64,000 bases of DNA, from assembly GCA_018398805.1 (NCBI GenBank), contig JAGFBZ010000725.1, positions 186,001 to 250,000 on the forward strand, written 5' to 3'. The stretch is from Hirundichthys speculiger (taxonomy: Eukaryota; Chordata; Actinopteri; Beloniformes; Exocoetidae). A model generated the notes under the pieces. The model was not told the DNA's origin. It ran no database searches and worked only from the letters and a program-made list of their open reading frames with translations. Position 1 is the first letter of the stretch. Each line of letters opens with the position of its first letter. A program made the position numbers and the translations under genes. Below, piece after piece: positions 48,660-60,800 of this stretch.

Positions 48660-51600
48660 CCCCCCCTTCACTTCCTTGTTCATTTTAATACCTGGTACCA
48701 CTAAACGTCATGTGACTAAAACAGACAGAAAAGAAAACACTGAATGCATAAAAGCAGTGTTTTTGGCAGTACAACGCCATAGCTATTGATGTAAAAACTT
48801 AAGTGATTATAACCTAAATCACTTAAGAAAACCATGGAAAATGGTAAGATATCAGCTCTTAAATAAAACTCTTATGAGCAATCTTTGTGGTTATTGTTAT
48901 ATTTGTCCAAACAAATGTACCTTTAGTTGTACCAGGCATTAAAATGAACAAGAAACTGAAGAAAACAAGGGTGGTCTAATAATTTTTTTCCATGACTGTA
49001 TATACCTAAGATCATATCAATACTATGAACAAAATCAAAAATAGTTTTGACTCTTTAAATGAACAGATTTTTTTTTTTTTTCCCAATGAAAAACTATTGT
49101 CAAGCCTCTCAAACATTTTAAGAAAGTTATCAAACAAACCTATTTGATATCTCACATTAACTTAAATAAGGTTCATTACTGACTGATATAAAAAATAAAG
49201 GCTCCTTGAACTGATGGAAATACATGCATCAGAATTACTAACTAAAAAAGATTAACATTTAAAGGATTTTGGCTTGTGGTTCCATTTAAATTAATATCTT
49301 TAAAGTAAATGAGGTTCAGTTTTTTCTTGGTTGGGTTTTTTTTTTTTTTTTTTTTTTTTTTTTCTCATGGAAGCTTTAGATGAGAGGGATGAGGGAGAGG
49401 AGAGACTGCTGCTGGCTAGCGCACGTTAGCATTAGCTCATGTTAGCGTGACTTCAAAACTCCATGGAAGTGATTGTTATGTTGTAGGTGGCTGATCAGGT
49501 TTTACGTATTAAAGCTTGTGCTTCCCTCCTCGTAGAATTCACTCGGAGGATTCGTCACAAATAACCACCAAACTATTAGGGTTGGGCCAAAAAATAGATT
49601 TTTATATTAATCGCGAATTTTTTTTTTTTTCCCTCTTGTGATTTTAAAAAAATCGATTCTCATACACGAATCGATTTTTGGCTCCGTGGAAATACTCCGC
49701 TCGCTGTCTCTTTTGTCATCTACACTTCTGGAAATGGAAGCACGTGTGTCACCATAGTAACCAGAATGCCGGCAAATTCACGCGACAAAATGGCGGAGTG
49801 CAGCGAGCGGAGTACTTTCAGAGTCTGAACTCTTTCCCACACCGCCCCACTTCAAATCAAACGTATGGACTTTATTTGGTTTTTATAAAAAGCACGAGGC
49901 AGGAGAGCTCGATATGAGGAAAGCCATATGTAAGCGTTGTCGCAGTCAAATCTCTTACTGTGGTAACACCACGAACATGACGGCGCACATCCTTCGCCAC
50001 CACCCAGAGAGGTCGGTGCTCTCTGACAGGCTGGGTCCGCGTTTACTCGAGAGTTAAAGATACTGGCGGTGACAGCTAATGTCAGGACTCGGACAGTTAA
50101 ATGATTATTCATTAACGTGGCGTGTTTGTCATGAAACAATCGTGTTGCCGTGGCATGTTATTAGCGGTTTGTTTACCAGCAGCTGTAAAGCACAACGGAT
50201 CGCCAACATGACAGCGCTGCATGAGAACATATTCAAGACACGTCCTGACCGGTGTAGGCTATTAGTGTTAGCAGCTGCTACCAATAGCATCTGTATCCAC
50301 AAAGAAAATAACGACGTATGTATTGTTTACATCATGTAGCAACTGAACCGGTAGAAGACAACTTTAGGTAAGAAAATCAAGTTTTATTCAACGCTAGACA
50401 ACTTTTAAAATTAGTAACTATAGGCTGTATTGTCTCGTTTCTATTCGGGTAATTCAGTTCGTGGTCGGAAACTAAAGACAAGAGTCGGGTTGGTTACGGG
50501 TCCAAAAATTGCGGGTCCATTCAGGTTTGGACTCATGATAATAGCTCGGGTTGGTTTCGGGTCGAATTTTCACGGCTCCATTCTGGTTCAGGTCCATAAA
50601 AGTGGACCCGTGAAGACCTCTAAACCAGAGGTCTTCAACCCTGGTCCTCGAGGCACCCTATCCAGCAGGTTTTAGAGGTTTCCCAGCTTCAACACACCTG
50701 ATTTTAATTAATGGTCATTATCAGGTTGTCCTCAAAGTCTGTTGATGACACAGCCACTTGTATCACGGTGTGAAGAAGAAGGGGAAACATCTAAAACCTG
50801 CTGGATAGGGTGCCTGGAGGACCATATATATGCGAGAGAGAATTTTTTTCTTTCAATAATTGAAATATATAAATCGCAATACTTGGTAAAATCAAAATGC
50901 AATACTTGTTTAATCAGAATCGCAATATAAATCGAATCGGGACCCAAAAATTGTAGGAGAATTGAATCGGCACAAAAGTGTATTGGCCCAGCCCTACAAA
51001 CTATCTTCTTCTGAAACTTTAATGAAGTTCCACACCGCCATGTTTGTTGTGATCAGTGCTATGCTGCATTCAAGGTGTAACGTAAATTCCCACATCCCCT
51101 CGTTTGGTAGTTGTTCTTTCAGCCTTTTCTCTTTTTTTTTTTTTTTTTGTAACGTGGGAAATACTGCAAATGTCAATTCAAGTCAGCAACTACTAAAATT
51201 ATGACCGAGTTAACAAGTTGTTTTCTGGCATGAGGGGGTATTGATTTTCCTGATTGAGTAATCGTTTTTCTGATTATGCCGACGTTACTTGAACATAACA
51301 TTCACTGCTGCTCATTCAAGGCTCAGAGGGAGCGAGACACTGCTGTGTTGACAGAAATATATATGTTATCGGGGCTATTTGTCATGATATCAGAGTTAAC
51401 GGTATGATGTCATAATTTCCTGTTATCGGGTTGATAATTATCGTGCACCCCTAACTCGTTGTCCAGAGTTGACCGTGTCCCGCTTGTCTCAGTCTGACGT
51501 AGAGACGCATACGCTGGCCAAGTACCTGATGGAGCTGACCCTGCTGGACTACAACATGGTCCAGTACCGGCCCTCGGAGGTCGCCGCCGCCTCCCTGTGT

Positions 51601-51992
51601 CTCTCCCAGCTGCTGCTGGACGGCCAGATGTGGGTGAGTCTCTGAACCCTGTGGGAGTGTCCTCTGCCTCGTCCAGGTGGTTGTAACCGTCCTCCTCCTC
51701 CTCAGTCGCCCACGCAGCAGCACTACTCCACCTACGACCAGCACCACCTGAAGCCCATCATGCAGCACCTGGCCGAACGTGGTGACGGTGAACGAGGGGA
51801 AGACCAAGTTCCAGGTGAGTGGTCCGGTCTACCAGAGCTGAACCGGTGACGGACCTGGACTGACCTGCCGTCTGTCTGCAGGCCGTCAGGAAGAAGTACT
51901 CCAGCAGCAAGCTGATGAAGATCAGCCTCCTTCCTCAGCTCAGGTCGTCCATCGTCAGGAACATGGCGGCTCCTCTCATCAAAGACCCCTGA
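46355..51992 (+). CDS. ccnb2: G2/mitotic-specific cyclin B2 (eight exons, apparent frameshift)
   Basis: Regulatory partner of CDK1 for mitotic entry. Exons: 46355-46378, 46523-46633, 47730-48002, 48070-48228, 48298-48534, 51493-51633, 51706-51814, 51882-51992; all splice in phase 0 with canonical borders. Expected length is about 388 residues (human 398). A destruction box RAALGEITN lies at residues 28-36. [17 protein letters not shown] and [14 protein letters not shown] match cyclin B2 better than B1. The cyclin box holds [13 protein letters not shown], then [41 protein letters not shown] and [15 protein letters not shown]; the C-terminal fold holds [18 protein letters not shown]. Exon 7 is two bases short at about 51764 (GCC then GAACGTGG, where GCC AAG AAC GTG is expected), so the literal reading loses frame after QHLA. 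AATAAA follows at 52142. Confidence 0.93.
46684..47430 (-). mobile_element. hAT-like relic with BED-zinc-finger remnant
   Basis: In ccnb2 intron 2. Left end GGTGATATGACCAAAAATTC and right GGTGTATGAAAAATTCATAT look like related inverted ends. The minus strand reads [20 protein letters not shown] and, after a one-base shift, [13 protein letters not shown], the CxxC and H spacing of a BED zinc finger, the DNA-binding domain of many hAT transposases. Broken. Confidence 0.55.
47455..47706 (+). mobile_element. hAT fragment, copy 3
   Basis: Corresponds to the right ~270 bp of the element at 14335-15329, sharing ATATCAGTCAGTAATGAACC and GAGATATCAAATAGGTTTG and ending GGTGCGTCCCTA. It lies only 24 bp before ccnb2 exon 3, so it forms most of the 3' end of that intron. 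Confidence 0.75.
48604..49003 (+). mobile_element. Mariner-type MITE nested in hAT copy 2
   Basis: CATGGAAAAAATTATTAGAC at the left and CTAATAATTTTTTTCCATGA with CTGTATA at the right are inverted repeats. The left end lacks the outer few bases. About 400 bp, no ORF. Confidence 0.8.
49577..50996 (+). mobile_element. Second hAT element nested in copy 2, with BED-finger fragment
   Basis: TAGGGTTGGGCC and GGCCCAGCCCTA are inverted ends. CAAACTAT is repeated exactly at 49569-49576 and 50997-51004. At 49914-50015 the plus strand reads [20 protein letters not shown], then [13 protein letters not shown], a C-x2-C...H-x3-H BED zinc finger. The rest of the transposase is gone. The element is 1,420 bp. 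Confidence 0.9.
50628..50824 (+). mobile_element. Palindromic MITE nested in the inner hAT
   Basis: CCTCGAGGCACCCTATCCAG then CAGGTTTTAGAGGTTTCCC on the left pairs with GGGGAAACATCTAAAACCTG then CTGGATAGGGTGCCTGGAGG on the right, around an unrelated centre of about 90 bp. This gives the third level of nesting in ccnb2 intron 5. Confidence 0.8.
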
Positions 51993-52066
51993 GACCACGT
52001 CTCAGACGACGTCTCAGGTCGTCCATCATCAGGAACATGGCAGCTCCTCATCAAAGACCCCTGAGA
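51941..52066 (+). repeat. ccnb2: Tandem duplication of the ccnb2 coding tail into its 3'UTR
   Basis: The segment CAGGTCGTCCATCGTCAGGA through AAAGACCCCTGAGA (51941-51993) recurs 74 bp later (from 52015) with a few changes and a 2-bp loss. The first copy ends with the ccnb2 stop, so the second is untranslated. Confidence 0.85.
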
Positions 52067-52141
52067 TGACCGTTTCTGACGGATGACTCACCTGCACTTT
52101 ATTTTAGGTTCCTCAGAACGTGAGGAGAAGCTTCAGTTTTT

Positions 52142-52147
52142 AATAAA
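52142..52147 (+). terminator. ccnb2: ccnb2 polyadenylation signal
   Basis: AATAAA 150 bp after the stop codon, followed by T/G-rich sequence. Another AATAAA lies near 52440. Confidence 0.7.
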
Positions 52148-52532
52148 ATGTTTTTAAACGAGTTCTTCTTCCAGGCTGGTTTGGTCTAGTGTCAGCACCT
52201 TAAACTGCATCATTTCCACTAAAGCTGAGCTCAGAAATGCTCCTTTAGTTCCAGTCAGAGGTTTGTCTGCCAGCAGCTTCTGTTCAGGAGGTTTAACCCC
52301 ACAGTTCCCAGTCACCTGTCTCTACCACTGCCTTGTCATTTATTTGCTCTTCTTGATCCTTCTGCATGTTGGTTCCTCTGTCAGTCCTGCAGAAGTTTGC
52401 TTATGTGAGGGTCTTATTTTTGTTTTGTTCATTAAGTTGAATAAAATCATTTTTTAGAAAGCTGATGTTTTTATTTTAATAAAGGTGTTGGGCGGGGTGA
52501 GCTACGTTCACCGTCTGAAGTCAGGTGTTAAA

Positions 52533-52534
<2 letters not shown>

Positions 52535-52574
<40 letters not shown>
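52535..52574. repeat. Poly-T run of 40
   Basis: Uninterrupted T homopolymer in the ccnb2-crystallin intergenic region. Another T run lies at about 53107-53130. The rest of 52575-53759 shows no gene. Confidence 0.9.
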
Positions 52575-53759
52575 CCAAAATATAGCCAAGCTTCAACTTT
52601 CAATTATACATCGGTTTCTAAAACCATACAGTTAAAAAGAAGCTCAAATTTAAAAATAACTTTCTGAAAAAACCTCTTAAATTGTCCAGGTTGCAACTGT
52701 TTGAGAACTTAAACTTTTGTTGGGTGAATGCAACATTTTGCTGTTAACTCATTTAGCAAAATTTCAGTTAAATTTTCATCAAATCTCATTTTGCTAAATT
52801 TTAACTTTGTGGTTAAATGAAAAATACTTTATTTTTTTCAATACTACAATATCTCCTCTCCACGACACAGTGATCAGAGTGTTCAGTGAGAGGCTGCTTC
52901 AGGTCTGTTGCAAGACAAAGATACAGAAGCTCATTCCTGCCAGCAGCCTCCACAACAAGACATAAAACCTATTAATTAATATTACTGTAACATTATTGCT
53001 AAAAAAAAAAACCCAAAAAGCCCTTGCTACAGTGTTGAATTTCCCTTTATGGGATAAAGTATTTTTCATTTTGTAACATTGTAGTAAGGGGTGGTTGTGT
53101 GTGTTGTTTTTTTTTTTTTTTTTTTTTTTTCTCCCCAAACAATACATGACAGCAATAATAAATCAGGATGTCTTGTGGAGGCTGCTGGCAGGAATGATAA
53201 ATGATCTGAAAGTGACTTCCTAAATTTCACAGAAGTGGAACATCTTTGTGTTAAAGTGCAGGTCTGAACTACCCAGCTGCCCTCCAGATGTCTTTAATTC
53301 AATATTATAGCTGTTTGTAGTAAAACTTTGACTTTCGCCATCACTGACATCACAGACATCACACCTCTTTGATATGAAATTACAGTCTCATCTCCTGAAA
53401 TCAATCTGGTCATAAAATTGTGACTTTCACAATATTGTTGGATGAGACGGATGATGGATGGATAGATGTGCCTTGTTGTGGAAATTTAATATTTTGTCAG
53501 AAGTTGGTATGATAAAGTCCCAACGTTCCCAGAGCTGCATGTTTTTGCTGTAAAAGCATAAACGTCAACGAGGGCGGGGCCACGTGACAGAATTAGAACT
53601 CAAATTCAGCTGTCGCAATAGTTTTAAATTCAAATCAAAATAAAAGCTAACGTTAGATTCGTTTTAGAAAATGTAAAAAAAAAAGTTAGACCTGCAGAAA
53701 ACACTCGTTGGAGACCAAAGAGGGAGGAGCTTCAGTGCCACCTGTAGTCTACCTGGACG

Positions 53760-54327
53760 ACGTGTCAAACACAAGGCCCGCGGGTGCTTGTGCACTATTG
53801 GCTTAAATTTTAAACCAATATTTTAAGACTTAAAATAAGCCTACGCCACTTTAAAGCGCATATTGACAAAAAAAAACTACATCTCCCATAATGCATTTCG
53901 TCATTACCCACAACGATAACAGTATATCACCATGAGCAAGCACTCAAGACGATTTTCAGAACGGATAGATTTGATAAAAACCTCTACAAACTAACCCCAA
54001 CATGTCAAAGAAAAGAAAAATCGATGCACAAGCAAGACGGTTTCATCGACAGGAAAACAAATACAAGTTTGTACCTCAAGGTGAAATAACAGTGTCTTGT
54101 GTTATGAGGCGGTGTCAGTCGTGTAAGAGTTTAATCTACGTCTGCATTTTGACAGAAAACATGGAAATAAATACAGAATCCGTTATTTAACAATATAATA
54201 AGGCGTAGTTTCATGTATTTTGATTTATATTGCATTTTGTTACATTCATGCTGTCAGTCTGGCCCTTCGAGGGGAAGCATGATGCTGATGTGGCCCTCAG
54301 TGGAAATGAGTCTGACACCCCTGACCT
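53760..54327 (+). mobile_element. hAT-like relic with GTF2IRD2-type N-terminus
   Basis: CGTGTCAAACACAAGGCCCG on the left and GAGTCTGACACCCCTG on the right are imperfect inverted ends of a common vertebrate transposon type. At 54002 a 62-codon ORF reads MSKKRKIDAQARRFHRQ with KYKFVP and CVMRRCQSC, like the zinc-finger start of GTF2IRD2-like transposon proteins, then loses similarity. Confidence 0.55.
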
Positions 54328-54783
54328 GGACAGACATACACCCGATTAGAGAAACGATTGTGACGCAGCAGAGCGACAACCGAACTGTTAAGGATAAAGG
54401 AGGAGTAGAAATCCTGACGGGTGACCGCTGACAGTAAAAACCTGTTGATCCAAGGTGTCAAAGTTCTGCAGCCATTCTGGTTGTTTTGAATTCTTCTCTT
54501 CCTGTATGAGTCATCAAATAGGCCCCGCCCCATCATCACTGGTTCCCATCACAATGGAAACAGCAGTGGAGGGGTACCAGAGCCATTTCAGCCGGGGGGG
54601 GGGTCTTAACGTCTCTGGTTGGTTGTACACCTGTACAGTGGCGTCCAAAGGCAGTTTCTTCTGCGTCTGTCAGTGCAGCTCCCTGGAAATCAGTCGCACC
54701 TGGAGCAACCAGTCCTGAAGGCTGACCAGGTGACGGGATCATAAATATGACCACAAGGATAAAGACGAGTACCATGACAAGGT

Positions 54784-54807
54784 TTTATTACTAAAATAGT
54801 CTTTATT
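54784..54807 (-). terminator. Crystallin polyadenylation signals
   Basis: Two TTTATT motifs on the plus strand (54784-54789, 54802-54807) are AATAAA on the coding strand, about 70-90 bp after the stop codon at 54878-54876. Confidence 0.7.
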
Positions 54808-54875
54808 GTGTAAAGCTGACATGTTGCATGGTGTCTGTGCTGCGTCTGGTTGGCTGAGTGGACCAGGGCCGGCGC

Positions 54876-57800
54876 TCAGTTGAAGCGGACTCTGCGCATC
54901 GATCCCACGGTGCTGTTCTGGCTGCCCCAGTCGGAGAAGTTGTTGTAGTCGCGTTTCTCCAGGACGTAGTGCGGTCCTCTGTAGTTGGGCTCCTGATAAA
55001 CCACCCACCTGTCGGCACAGAGAACCCGTCAGAGTTAAAGCCGCTCTACGGAGGAAGAGCACCTCTGACCACATCGGCCCATATGGAGCTGCAGCGCCGA
55101 CAAACAAGACACCGACAACATGTAGTTAATGAGTCTGGACCGGCTGGAGGACCGTCCTGCAGGTGGCGCTCTTCATTGTGTCCCCAGAAAATCCCCTGAA
55201 TCATTTGACTGAAGGTGCTAAACTAAAAGCCTGTAAAATCACAGATGGCCCTTTTCTACGACGGAGTATTAGGGCCACACAGAAATAGAAATAAAATTGC
55301 GGGCAATGATTTTTTTTTCATTCCTCACTTATGAGAATAAAGTCTAAAGGTCGAGAATAAAGACAAAATGTCGAGAATAAAGTCGAAATGTCGAGAATAA
55401 AGTCGAAATGTCGGGAATAAAGTCGAAATGTAGAGAATAAAGTCAAAATGTTGGGAATAAAGACGAAATGTCGAGAATAAAGTTGAAATGTCGAGAATAA
55501 AGTCGAAATGTCGGGAATAAAGTCAAATTGTCGGAAATAAAGTCGAATTGTCGAGAATAAAGTCGAAATGTCGAGAATAAAGTCGAAATGTTCGAGAATA
55601 AAGTCGAAATGTTGCGAATAAAGTCGAAAGTCGAGAATAAATTCGAAATGTCGAGAATAAAGTCGAAATGTCGAGAATAAAGTCGAAATGTTGAGAATAA
55701 AGTCGAAATGCGGTTTCCAGAATAAAGTCGAAATGTCTAGAATAAAGTCGAAATGTCGAGAATAAAGTCGGAATGTCAGGATTAAAGTCGAAATGTCGAG
55801 TATAAAGCCGAAATGTCAGGAATAAAGTCGAAATGTCGAGGATAAAGTTGAAATCTTGCGAATAAAGTCGAAATGGAGTTTCCAGAATAAAGTCAAAACG
55901 TCTAGAATGAAGTCAAAACGTCGAGAATAAAGATGAGATGTCGAGAATAAAGTCGAAATGTCGAGAATAAAGTCGAAATGTCGAGAATAAAGTCGAAATG
56001 TCGAGAATAAAGTCGAAATGTCGAGAATAAAGTCGAAATGCAGTTTCCAGAATAAAGTCAAAACGTCTAGAATAAAGTCGAAATGTCGAGAATAAAGACG
56101 AGATGTCGAGAATAAAGTCAAAATGTCAAGAATAAAGTCGAAATGTCGGGAATGAAGTCGAAATGTCGAGAATAAAGTCGAAATGTCGAAAATAAAGTCG
56201 AAATGTCGAGGATAAAGTCGAAATGTCGAGAACAAAGTCGAAATGTCGAGGATAAAGTTGAAATGTCAAGGATAAAGTCGAAATGTCGGGAATAAAGTCG
56301 AAATGTCGAGGATAAAGTTGAAATGTCAAGGATAAAGTCGAAATGTCGGGAATAAAGTCGAAATGTCGAGAATAAAGTCGAAATGTCGAGGATAAAGTCG
56401 AAATGTCGAGAATAAAGTCGAAATGTCGAGGATAAAGTCGAAATGTCGAGAATAAAGTCGAAATGTCGAGGATAAAGTCGAAATGTCGAGAATAAAGTCG
56501 AAATGTCGAGAATAAAGTCAAAATGTCGAGGATAAAGTCGAAATGTTGAGAATAAAGTCAAAATGTTGAGAATAAAGTCAAAATGCAGTTTCCAGAATTC
56601 CAGAATCGGTATAGTTTCTTTTTCTGAATAGGTGCAATTTCTGACACAATCTCTTCAAAGTACAAATACTTATTATAATACTGTGTCTATGTGATAAAAG
56701 CACATAGACACAGACATTATGTTGGTAGAGTAAAGCTGGTTTGAATAAATCTTTAAGATAACTTTATTCTGAAAACTGCATTTCGACTTTATTCTCGACA
56801 TTTCGACTTTCTTCTCGTAAGTGAGGAATGGAAAAAAAATCACTGCCCACAATTTTTTTTCTCAGTGTGGCCCTAATACTCCGTCGTACTTTTCAGTCCC
56901 CCGTTTCCAGTCTTATCAGATTTTTTAAAGTAGCACAAAAGAACTTTAGTCATTTTTAGCCCCGTGGCTCCCCCTATAGGCCTGGAAGTGAAACTGCTTT
57001 TGGACGTTATTCAGGATTACTCGTACCTGGTCGCTCTCTCGTCCTTCTACCTTTACTTTCTTTAGTCTCTTAATCGCATCTCCCGTGATGCACCCTGAAG
57101 CTATGTGAGCTAAATTCAGTGTTGTCGATGATTGACACCGCGCTGTAAAGTGGTGCGCAGCTGTCAGGGGAATCGGGACGGTGTTCAAAACCCTTTAGAG
57201 AGGCTGCCGTTGGCTGAAACCACCGGGGGGAGGGGCCCTCTATGATGCACCGGCCTGAGAAATACCATCAGCACTCTGAGGTCTGAGAGACCGGTGGCGG
57301 CGGCTGATCACGGCTCACCCTCGTGTGACCATCAGCACGCGTGCTCAGGTGCAGCTAACTGATGGGACGTTTCCACAGACAAGAGAAGGACTTACGCTCC
57401 GCCGAGAACCCGGATGGAGGCGACTCTGTTGAGGCTGTAGCGGTTCATCAAGTTCGGGATGTCGTCCTGGAGTTCCATCTTCTTACCGGAGAAGCCGGCC
57501 CGCTCGAACAGCTGAGCTCTGGCGGGGCCATTGTCCTGGAAACCAGAGACACGGAAACAGGTTATTGTGACTCACTGTGAGGTCACGGCGTGCATCCATG
57601 TCCACTTCTACCTCCACAGCTGTCACTCATGCAGCCTGGCCAGCCGTCCTGACCCTTCTACTCGTTGATGGTTCCTCTGGATTTGACTTTGATCTCCAGG
57701 GACCAGAATGTACCACTGAAAATACTCTGCTGAGGTTTGACGTAATACCACTCCGTCCCACTAGAGATGCTACAAATCATTGAAGCTTTCGTTTTTGCTA

Positions 57801-60800
57801 CAAATATTCAAATGGAGAACGGGAACTTAGAGGCTGTTCTGCTCACGTATGTCAGTCATGACTGGACTGGACTGGACTGGACTGGACTGGACTGGACTGG
57901 ACTAGACTAGTCCAGCCAAGTTTAGTCCAGTCCAGCCAAGTCTAGACTAGACTGGACTAGACTAGACTGGAATAGACTTGGCTGGACTGGAGTAGACTAG
58001 ACTAGACTTGGCTGGACTGGACTAGACTTGGCTGGACTAGACTAGACTAGACTAGGCTGGACTGGACTTGGCTAGAGTAGACTAGACTAGACTACCTTGG
58101 CTGGACTGGACTAGACTTTGCTGGACTGGACTGGACTGGACTATACTAGACTTGACTTGGCTGGACTGGACTAGACTTGGCTGGATTAGACTCGACTAGA
58201 CTAGACTAGACTTGGCTGGGCTTGGCTAGACTGGATTGGACTATACTGGACTGGACTAGACTGGACTTGGCTGGATTAGACTCGACTAGACTAGACTTGG
58301 CTGGGCTTGGCTAGACTGGATTGGACTATACTGGACTGGACTAGACTAGACTAGGCTGGACTGGACTTCGCTAGACTAGACAAGACTAGACTAGACTAGA
58401 CTTGGCTGGACTGGACTAGACTTGATTCGACTGGACTAGACTTGGCTGACCCCGACTAGACTTGGCTAGACTAGACTAGACTTGGTTGGACTGGACTGGA
58501 CTAGACTGGACTTGGCTGAACTGGACTGGACTGGACTGAACTGGACTGGACTGGACTGGACTGGACTGGACTGGACTGGACTGGACTGGACTGGACTGGA
58601 CAGGACTAGACTGGACTAGACTAGACTAGAGTTGGCTGGACTGGACTGGACTAGACTAGACTAGATTTGGCTGGACTAGATTGGACTGGACTAGACTGGA
58701 CTTGGCCGGACTAGACTTGACTAGACTAGGCTGGACTAGACTAGACTAGACTGGACAGGACTGGACTGGATTAGGCTGGACTAGACTAGACTGGACTGGA
58801 CAGGACTGGACTGGACTGGATTAGGCTGGACTAGACTAGTCTGGACTGGACTGGACTGGATTAGGCTGGACTAGACTAGACTGGACTGAACTGGATTAGG
58901 CTGGACTAGACCAGACTGGACAGGACTGGACTGGACTGGATTAGGCTGGACTAGACTAGACTGGACTGGACAGGACTGGACTGGACTGGATTAGGCTGGA
59001 CTAGACTAGTCTGGACTGGACTTGACTGGACTGGACTGGATTAGGCTGGACTAGACTAGACAGGACTGGACTGGACTGGATTAGGCTGGACTAGACTAGA
59101 CTGGACTGGACAGGACTGGACTGGACTGGATTAGGCTGGACTAGACTAGTCTGGACTGGACTGGACTGGATTAGGCTGGACTAGACTAGACTGGACTGGA
59201 CTGGACTGGATTAGGCTGGACTAGACTAGACTAGACTAGACTAGACTGGACTGGACTGGAATGGACAGGCCATTTGGGCCAAGCTCAGACTGGTTTGGAG
59301 GCAAGCTGTTTGTCTGGGTCTGTAAAGCACCTTGAGACAACTTGCCTTGTAATAGACGCTGTACAAATAAAATTGATTTGAATTGAATTGAGCAGTCTGC
59401 AATTACGTGTCAGCCTGTGATTGTTATGTGTGATCAACTCAAAGACCCTCACCGATGAGTCGTCTCCACATCGAGACATCTGACGTCTCTCAGAGCAAGG
59501 ATGAGACGCTCTGAGTAGTTAATTACCTTTTCATTCCTACCGACTTCTCTGTAGCACAGAGAAGTCCATCCATTCCTTTATGTTTGCTTTTTCTTCCTCT
59601 GTTTTTAACTGAGCCTCTGTTCTGTGTGTCCTCCAGAACCAGAACCTTCTTGTTCCCAGATTTTCAGTCGCTGTTGTGAACACGCAACACGACTGTTACA
59701 GTAAAGTTCGCTCTCTTACATCAGGGGCTGATTCATGAACTTCCTTGTCCAGACGTTTTTCTCACAAAGACGTCAGATGTCTTGATGTAGAGATGATTCA
59801 TCAGTGAGGGTTGTTCACACATAACAATCACATGCTAGTTATGCACTGCCCCCATCTGGTCTGGAGTGGTGTTGCAACATAAAGTGTCTTTCATATCAAT
59901 ATTTGCACAACAGTTATCCTGCGTTCTGCAGTCTTGTCTTATTTATTCATGGCTAGCGTCATTAACATCCCTTTTCCTGGTGCTGGAGCCTGTAAACTGG
60001 TTTCAATGTGTTCATCATTCACCGGGCTGCTGTCCTGCGTCTCACCTGTTTGACAGAGCGGACGGAGGAGACGTGGTCCACCTGAGCGCACCACTTGTCG
60101 TAGCAGTTGTACTCCCCCCTGTCAGACATGTCCCACAGGTACTGGCGGCCCCGGTAGTTATCGTGCTCGAAACCGACCCATCTTACCAGGAAAAGAAAAA
60201 AATATATCAGAAGACTAGAAGTTAAAACCTTGTTGTGTTTGTTCCGTAATTGGATGTCCTGTCAAAACCAAAGACTTATTATATGACCCAGAAAGTTTTA
60301 ATTTTGGGGCTTTCATTCATTGTTGATGAATTGTTGGTAAACTTGACCAACGACTGCCCCAAACCTCCAGATGACGTCATTTCAATACATGTCCATGATG
60401 TCCTGAAGCTGCTTCTTTGTTCAAATGTAATTTAATCAGTGTAAATAACTTAAAATTAGGGCTGAGCGATTTTATCGATTCTGCGATATATATCGATATT
60501 TTATTTCCCCAGGGAGTATCGATATTTCAGCCGCGGGTATCGATATTCTAAGCTCCCTTCAAAACCCCTGTGTCCTGCACACCATTAAGTCCTCCAGCCA
60601 CTAGTGTCGCAGTAGAGCATTTCTAACAAGTTATCCAGAAGCTTCTTTTTCTTCCAGCCAGTCAGGAGGATGGCGGCGAGTATAAACCCAGCGCCTGCGT
60701 GCTTAAAAGCAGATGTGTGGGAGCAGTTCGGGTTGAAAAAGAAAAAAGAAAAGCGAAGATTTAGACAAAAGTGTAGCGGTTTGCAAGCTGTGTCACTCAA

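Larger units (their letters stand above)
48578..51453 (-). mobile_element. hAT-type element, copy 2, host of nested insertions
   Basis: Bounded by TAGCGATGCACC and ATCGTGCACCCCTA, with target duplications ACTCGCTG (48570-48577) and ACTCGTTG (51454-51461), one mismatch. Its own sequence is the reverse of the 14335 copy, interrupted by a mariner MITE (48604-49003) and a second hAT element (49577-50996). It ends 39 bp before ccnb2 exon 6. Poly-T runs are at 48626-48659 and about 49337-49363. Confidence 0.85.
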
